Assembly (NCBI GenBank): GCA_026874595.1
Contig: CM049312.1
Coordinates: 23,863,956 to 23,927,955, forward strand
Length of the DNA stretch: 64,000 nt
Direction of reading: 5' to 3'
DNA from: Sipunculus nudus
Taxonomy: Eukaryota; Annelida; Sipuncula; Golfingiida; Sipunculidae
The position numbers and the translations under genes were made by a program. The notes beneath the pieces were generated by a model. The model saw only the letters and a program-made list of their open reading frames with translations. It searched no databases and was not told where the DNA came from. Positions 58,127 through 64,000 of this stretch are shown one piece after another (positions within the stretch are counted from its first letter, which is position 1; each line of letters begins with the position of its first letter).

Positions 58127-61100
58127 GAAGTACTAAAAAGAAATAATCCTCCATCTAAAATAAAACCTTCGTTATGTCCTAACTAAACGGGTATCAGGCA
58201 GAACCGTCCGTAAGTTTGTAAACAGTTTATCTGCGGCAGCAAGCATCATCTGGGTGCTATTTGTAAGACATCTACATAAAAAAATCTTCACTGTAAATAT
58301 ATGGGCGGGCCCTGGATAAAGTATGTTAGAGGACGTACTGACTTGTGGAAAACATATGTGTCATCTTAGGCGAACTGGTTCAAAGAGGGCCCGCCTGATC
58401 TTCTCCTGGTGAATAAAAATATAAACCCTGGTTACAGCTTCACTTGCTTAAGGGGCCGGCCGTTTTATATGCCTATATAATAGGTACATACACAGCAAAA
58501 TAAGCTTGGCCTTGATACGAAGTTGTAGATAAATCAAAGTCTTGCTTTCGAGGGTACGTGGTTCGTCGGTCTTTATGGCTGTTGTATCTGAGAGTGGATC
58601 CTTTACCGAGTGAAATGGATGCAGAAGTTGGTGTATATTTAATATTTTTTTCTCAACAGAAGATTGATCTAAAGACCAGACTAGCATAGCGGATACATGA
58701 GAATACTTGCAGTCCAGGTTGATTCCTATTATCTTCTTTTATGTTGAGAAGGCTAGGCCCATGCATAATCGTCTGTTGGCACTGTCTGTTAAATGAGCAT
58801 AGAGGTAAGCATTATCATTGCCTATACCGCGGGAGGGTATTCGTTCACCTTCGTTTGTGTGTGGGTGTGTGATTGTTCACAACATAACTGACGCAATCAT
58901 GAACATTCTCTCATGAAATTTCACGCGCATTTCAGGAAGGGGAAAATGAATGAATCGCTTAAATTTTGGCTTGGATCCGGAACATAAACCGGATTTAGGA
59001 ACGTCATTAAGGGACATCACAAATGTACGGTCATTATGAAGGAATGAACCTAGGAATATGGATCGAATAAGTGAATGAAAACACGGTTTTTGGAGCATTC
59101 CCACAATTGGGAACCCCTACATGGCAGAGGGTTGCATTTTTCTTAGAATGCAGATTTTGGTATTTTATTATTAAGCCTTATGGATTTTTGTTTTTTTATA
59201 TGTCTGGGGCTATAAATAATCATGCAGTCCGTACATTTATAAAAAAGGGAATATCTGAAAATGTAAATTAGTTCGATGCATGAAAGGAATCATCCAAGAA
59301 ATAATCTCATTCAGAACCAGTGCATAAATCTTCACATCGAAATTAAACGGGCAAAGTTAACAAATTATACTTTATAGATGTATGTAAGAAGATCTGAAGA
59401 GAGACAAGGAAAAGCAAAAAATTAATTAAATTTTTTTTATTAAAAAAATTAATGACAGTATTTTTGCTTACTATAGAGAATCAGCATTTTCTGTATTTAA
59501 CAAAGATCACATTAGCGTTAAAATTCAGAGTAGGCACAGTGGTTCTTTAAAGCCCGTCAGGCGAATGTAATTGTTTTATTCTTTAATTATTATAATCTCA
59601 TCACGGTGACGTCATAGCTGTTAGACCATACTTCCGTTATGATATGGTAACAATGCCGACACCGTTACTTCTTTCGGCTGCTTATACTTATCCGTCTTTT
59701 TTTCATTTCGTTTAAATAATTGATCTCAAAACTCTTGATGGTTTCAATATTCTTTGGGGCAGATTGATAAAACGTTTGCAATATTCCATGGGCAAATGTG
59801 AAATAAATATACAAAAAAGCAGGTCTCCAGATCCGTCCTTAAATTTAACCGATCCGCCGGCAAACTGTCCTGGCTCATTTGTTTACACATTTATATCAAT
59901 GTATTACCCGGACATTTTACATAGCCATCAGATGACCGTTTGGTCGCTTTACTGTTTATGCATAATTGAAGTATGCCAGTAAAAATACTCATTACTTCGT
60001 TAGTAATAGACATAGACCTGAGGAAAATACGATCTTATTCATTATATATTTAACTTATGGACAATGACAAGATGATAATAATTATTCCCCCGTTTGTAAT
60101 ATATAGTAATCTTAATACAACATAACTTGTTAACTATTCCTGGTACTGCTTAAACTGTTATTCATTTGATCATTCCTACATATTATTTGTCAAAAGACCA
60201 TTGCTCTGTCTGAGGCTACAATATCAAGGAGACTCCCGTGGTTCAAACTAAACAAAAATATCAGTAAAACATGCAGTTCAGACATTTGGCGACGCTCTAT
60301 CTGGGCGTGTCCTTGCGGTGCTGATGCTAGTAAAGAAGAATGAAAACATCGAAACAAATCCACCCCAAACACGCGTGATAAACATGTATTTTGAGTTATC
60401 TGTGGCGTCAAATGCTAAATATAGCACATGACCGCGTTAACGTTCGTCATCTAGATGAGTCCACCAGGGTTATTTCTTTATCTTTTAACTATAGTTAGCC
60501 TGGTTTCTGTCTGTCTTGTACACAGGATGTGAGTTATCTGGAAGAGCACGTGATGTATAGGAATGTTAGTACACATTTAGGCCGGTGGAAGCAGCGGCCG
60601 GACATAAAACATTAAATCTAAACAGCAGGACTTTTGTCTCAAACGTTACAGGCGGCTCCGTATCCGCCATCAATCAGCATCCGTACCACGTGACCAGCTG
60701 CTCGGGTCTCTGGTAGATTTATCTTTTTTTTTCTGTAAGAAACATTATTGTCAGCAGATTAAGTGAAGACAAGACGTGTTAATATCGCCCACCCACTTCC
60801 ACTCAGGTTCTCACGTTATAAATTTAGGTCCGATTCAGGCAATCTCCGGATTTCTGAACAAATACCGCGTATATAGCTGGCATTCAAGTGAACTCAGGGC
60901 ATGTTTATACAAAACACAGTTCATGTACATCACACTAACACAATTCCGGTTATCGGGTACAGAAAAAAACAGCATGCAACCATTTTATTCAAACATATAT
61001 ATCTCCTGAAGAAATCTGGTAATTTCCAAGAGCAACAAATAATAAAATGTGCCATGGCGAGAGACCCTTTCTTACAATGTAAAACAGGAACAAAATATAA

Positions 61101-61659
61101 TCAAACCGTTACATAAACAGTCGTGTGTGACAGCTTTTGTATACTGATGGTTGTTTTATATTTTATGTGTTCCAGCTTTCTGCATCTTGTATTAACAGAT
61201 GGATTACCCCTCGTGCCAGGGATAGGGGAACACTGACCGATTTGTGAGGCCGTTTTTAATCATGGTTATTACGTCGTCACTCATGAGCCAATGAGAAAAC
61301 TATTTTGAAAGGATATTTCTATAAAGGAAAGGTTGATTTGATTATGGTACCAGACTTTTTTTTGGCCGATCAGCCTATCTTTTAACTGTGTAACAATTAA
61401 GGGTAAAGCGTGTTGCATGAAAGCCAGCCATATATCGCTTATAACCGGGTATATATATAAGTCAATCTACCACTTCCAAAGATGCATATAGCGTTATGTG
61501 TTTACGATATAACGTTGAGTGCATATATCTGAACAGCTAGGGTGTTGGCAACCTTACTTTATTTCCTCAGATCGATCTGCGTTACGTTTCAAAATTTAAG
61601 AATATGGTTTAACGATTAAGTCTGCATTACGACCCAGGAAAGCAGCGTATAATTCTGTG
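58123..61659. other. non-coding stretch
   Basis: About 3.5 kb with no recognised gene, RNA or element. Open frames are short and without family motifs. Confidence 0.5.
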
Positions 61660-63020
61660 TACGCAAAACGCTATACGTCGGCGTTAGAGTGTGTTTTCAC
61701 GGGATGCGGATGTGGAAAGAATGACACAGTCCAACATTCATATTTAAGGCTCCAAAGATTGCCAAACTTGCGCGGGGTTCGGAAGCGTCGTCAATTTTTC
61801 GCGAGAGTCGTTTTAGATCGCCCGGATTAAAAAAAAAAAAATTGAAATTTCTTGCGAACGTTCCCAACATATCGGTCATAATTTACTCTCTGAAATGTCC
61901 TAAAAGCTTTGTCTTATGCGCACGACATACGACCTTCGTAGTATTATCAAACTCTTAGTGAAACCCCAAACAGATTCTGACAGTTTCGAGAATGTCTCAC
62001 GCATGTCTGCCGAAAGAAGCAAGCACGAGCCTTTCAACTCGCAGCCCTCTGTTTATTCCTACCTCTTCATTTATAGTCAGGAAAGGATTCAGAGCTTTCT
62101 GGTGCCTCTTCTGTCACTTGCCTCCTAGCAGGAATTGATGCTGTCAAGGCATTTAAAGGTATTTACCAACTGCCCAAGTGTCAGTCGGACCGCCGATCGC
62201 GCGATATATGCTAGAGTGTTGCATGAATGTCCTACGATGTTCGTTATTTGCGAAATATGCATGCACAAAAAGTTCGTATGTGTTGCGAAATACCCGCAAG
62301 AGTATTGCCTACACATGGCCGCATTTTGGTCGCTTGCTCTTCGTGTATGTGGACTGCCCAGAGTTCGGTAACCCTACACATGGCGACATTCGTACATACA
62401 TTGTTTTATAGTTTTTCGAAATTCGTATCCTTGTATTCGTATCCTCGTAAGACCCCTATTTTACATAAAACCACCTAGGATCTCACTGGGCTGCGCGTGT
62501 TGGCGACTTGTTAGAGATAGAAAATTGCCAGAAAATACTTGAATTAGCAACAATTTTTCTTGGAAGCACACTGAACTGGTACTTAGTCTTCCGACACATG
62601 CACAATTGTTGCACGAACTGGCAGGAAAACTTGGGACAACGTTCGCATGGAGTTCGCATACATGCCGTTGCACGACATTTGTGAGACGAAATTGCGATTT
62701 TTTTAACTTGTGACTGTCACTCGATATGTATAACTGATTCTCATATTTGGTTTCGAATCAGTCTCCAAAGAATTTGGTTTCATAGGTCCTCAGCCCCTCA
62801 CAAACTTGTCTGACATTTCTCGAATTTATAACTCAAATGAATAACGGAAATTAAATTTCTGAGAGAACAATTGTCACACAAATTGTTTGAACATATCCAA
62901 ATTCAGTGCGAGGGCGACGCCCTGCGGTTAACGCAAGGATAGTGTAAAATTCACGCGAATGTTTCGAGACATTTTGGAAACTCCTTCGCGAAAGCCGTTC
63001 GCCATTAGCGTTTGCGCAGC
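61660..63020. mobile_element. possible TIR-bounded CpG-rich element
   Basis: The left edge has TACGCAAAACGCTATACGTC followed by GGCG; the right edge in reverse has TGCGCAAACGCTAATGGCGA followed by ACGGC. These are imperfect inverted repeats about 1.35 kb apart. The interior is richer in CpG and in TTCGxA words than its surroundings. Three overlapping short frames at 62,135-62,478 show no domain. Boundaries and identity are tentative. Confidence 0.3.
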
Positions 63021-64000
63021 CTAGTGAGCAACTAGCTTAAAGAATTTCATCGTATCGCAAACTATATCGCAGACCAGCAAAATACTATGTCTGTGAAACG
63101 TGTGTGATCATCCCCTGTAGATGTAACATTATGTTTAGGAGATATTTCCGCTGAGGTCCGTCGGTGGTACATTCAGAAATGGTAGAACCCTCTGTCCAAA
63201 AAGAAACGTAATTACTCAAACGTAAACTGCTACGTTGGCGTTTTGTTTAGCGATTTCCTCGAACCACAGACGTATTGCAGATTTATCGCTGACGCAGCGG
63301 TTTTGTACGCTCTGCTCAAGTGAGAAAACCGAATGTGACAGCTGAGGCGTTGGACCTGAAGTTATACAGTTTATATGTCATATAATTTTATATCACATTG
63401 TATGATTAACAAACATACATTCCCTGAGTCGTCCTGTGTCGGCCACTATATTATAATATAGGCAGTGTTGATGGCCAGAGAAGCGTGCCTAACTGTGCCG
63501 CGCAGTCAATTTTGGAATTTTAGAATTGGAAAATGTATATAGGTTTTGCGCCGCCTGTTTAAAATATCTCAGTTGCGTTATGTCTTAAGCTGTGAAATGA
63601 ACTTTGATATTTGTTTGAATGTGTAAATAACCGCAGTGTATTATATTCCCATCCAGTGCACGTATAACGAAACCTGGAACCCAGATGGCTTCGAGATAAC
63701 ACTTCACTCCTCCCAGTATACACGGAACTCATTCTGGTAAACAGACCGCCCCAAACCACTACACAGAATCCATATCTTATGTGAACTGATATAACCTATT
63801 TCAGCAGACTCACAGGTTCAAAACTGCCGCTGGGTTAAGGATTTAACAGGAACCTGTTAGGCAAACCTCCTTTGACAATACATATTTGTATTTAAGTTAA
63901 AGCCAGGACCTTCTAAATTAATTTACCAACAAAACCTGGTATTCCTCCTGAAAGTGCCGCCCTTTTCTTTTCATACATATAAAACAAACCTTTAACAGGT
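63021..64000. other. non-coding right edge
   Basis: No gene or repeat recognised up to the window edge. Confidence 0.5.

Overview
This window is animal nuclear DNA. It is AT-rich and mostly non-coding, full of TA microsatellites, and its few coding segments are short exons with spliceosomal signals. A tRNA-derived SINE with a conserved core, pogo/Tigger-like MITEs, a decayed Ty3/gypsy retrotransposon and a C-type-lectin-like locus suggest a marine invertebrate, possibly a lophotrochozoan such as a mollusc. That taxonomic placement is inference and cannot be fixed from the sequence alone. No bacterial genes, operons or CRISPR arrays are present.

Layout. Positions 1-19,600 are almost gene-free: a 20-bp minisatellite (1-785), a 168-bp tandem duplication (3.7-4.1 kb), dispersed repeats, a SINE nested in a pogo-like MITE (16.5-17.2 kb), and a few weak minus-strand exon candidates. 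At 19,629-20,242 (minus) lies the best single gene call, the first coding exon of sedoheptulokinase (SHPK); its later exons were not found. From 21.5 to 31.7 kb (plus) are two diverged copies of a cassette encoding a small C-type lectin-like domain (CTLD) split over two exons by a phase-1 intron. The first copy is broken by an in-frame stop and a frameshift. The second keeps an open reading frame and matching splice phases. In both copies a 28-bp minisatellite starts at the very end of the last CTLD exon. A solo LTR and a dispersed repeat sit inside the first copy.

From 32 to 42 kb there are hairpin elements, a G-rich repeat seen twice, repeats carrying perfect AGGTCA-n3-TGACCT palindromes (35.2 kb), a 34-35-bp minisatellite (37.8-38.4 kb) and pogo-like elements. 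From 42.3 to 49.5 kb there is a minus-strand Ty3/gypsy element with both LTRs, a primer-binding site, and gag and pol remains broken by many stops and frameshifts. From 49.5 kb to the end I recognise no gene: a minus-strand SINE (51.3 kb), a 677-bp pogo-like MITE with clear terminal inverted repeats (55.3 kb), microsatellites, and a CpG-rich, possibly TIR-bounded segment (61.7-63.0 kb).

The most interesting signal is the duplicated CTLD cassette, whose terminal codons and stop appear to be the founding unit of its own 3' minisatellite. Exon models here rest on reading frames, splice sites and family motifs seen by eye, with no transcript or database support.
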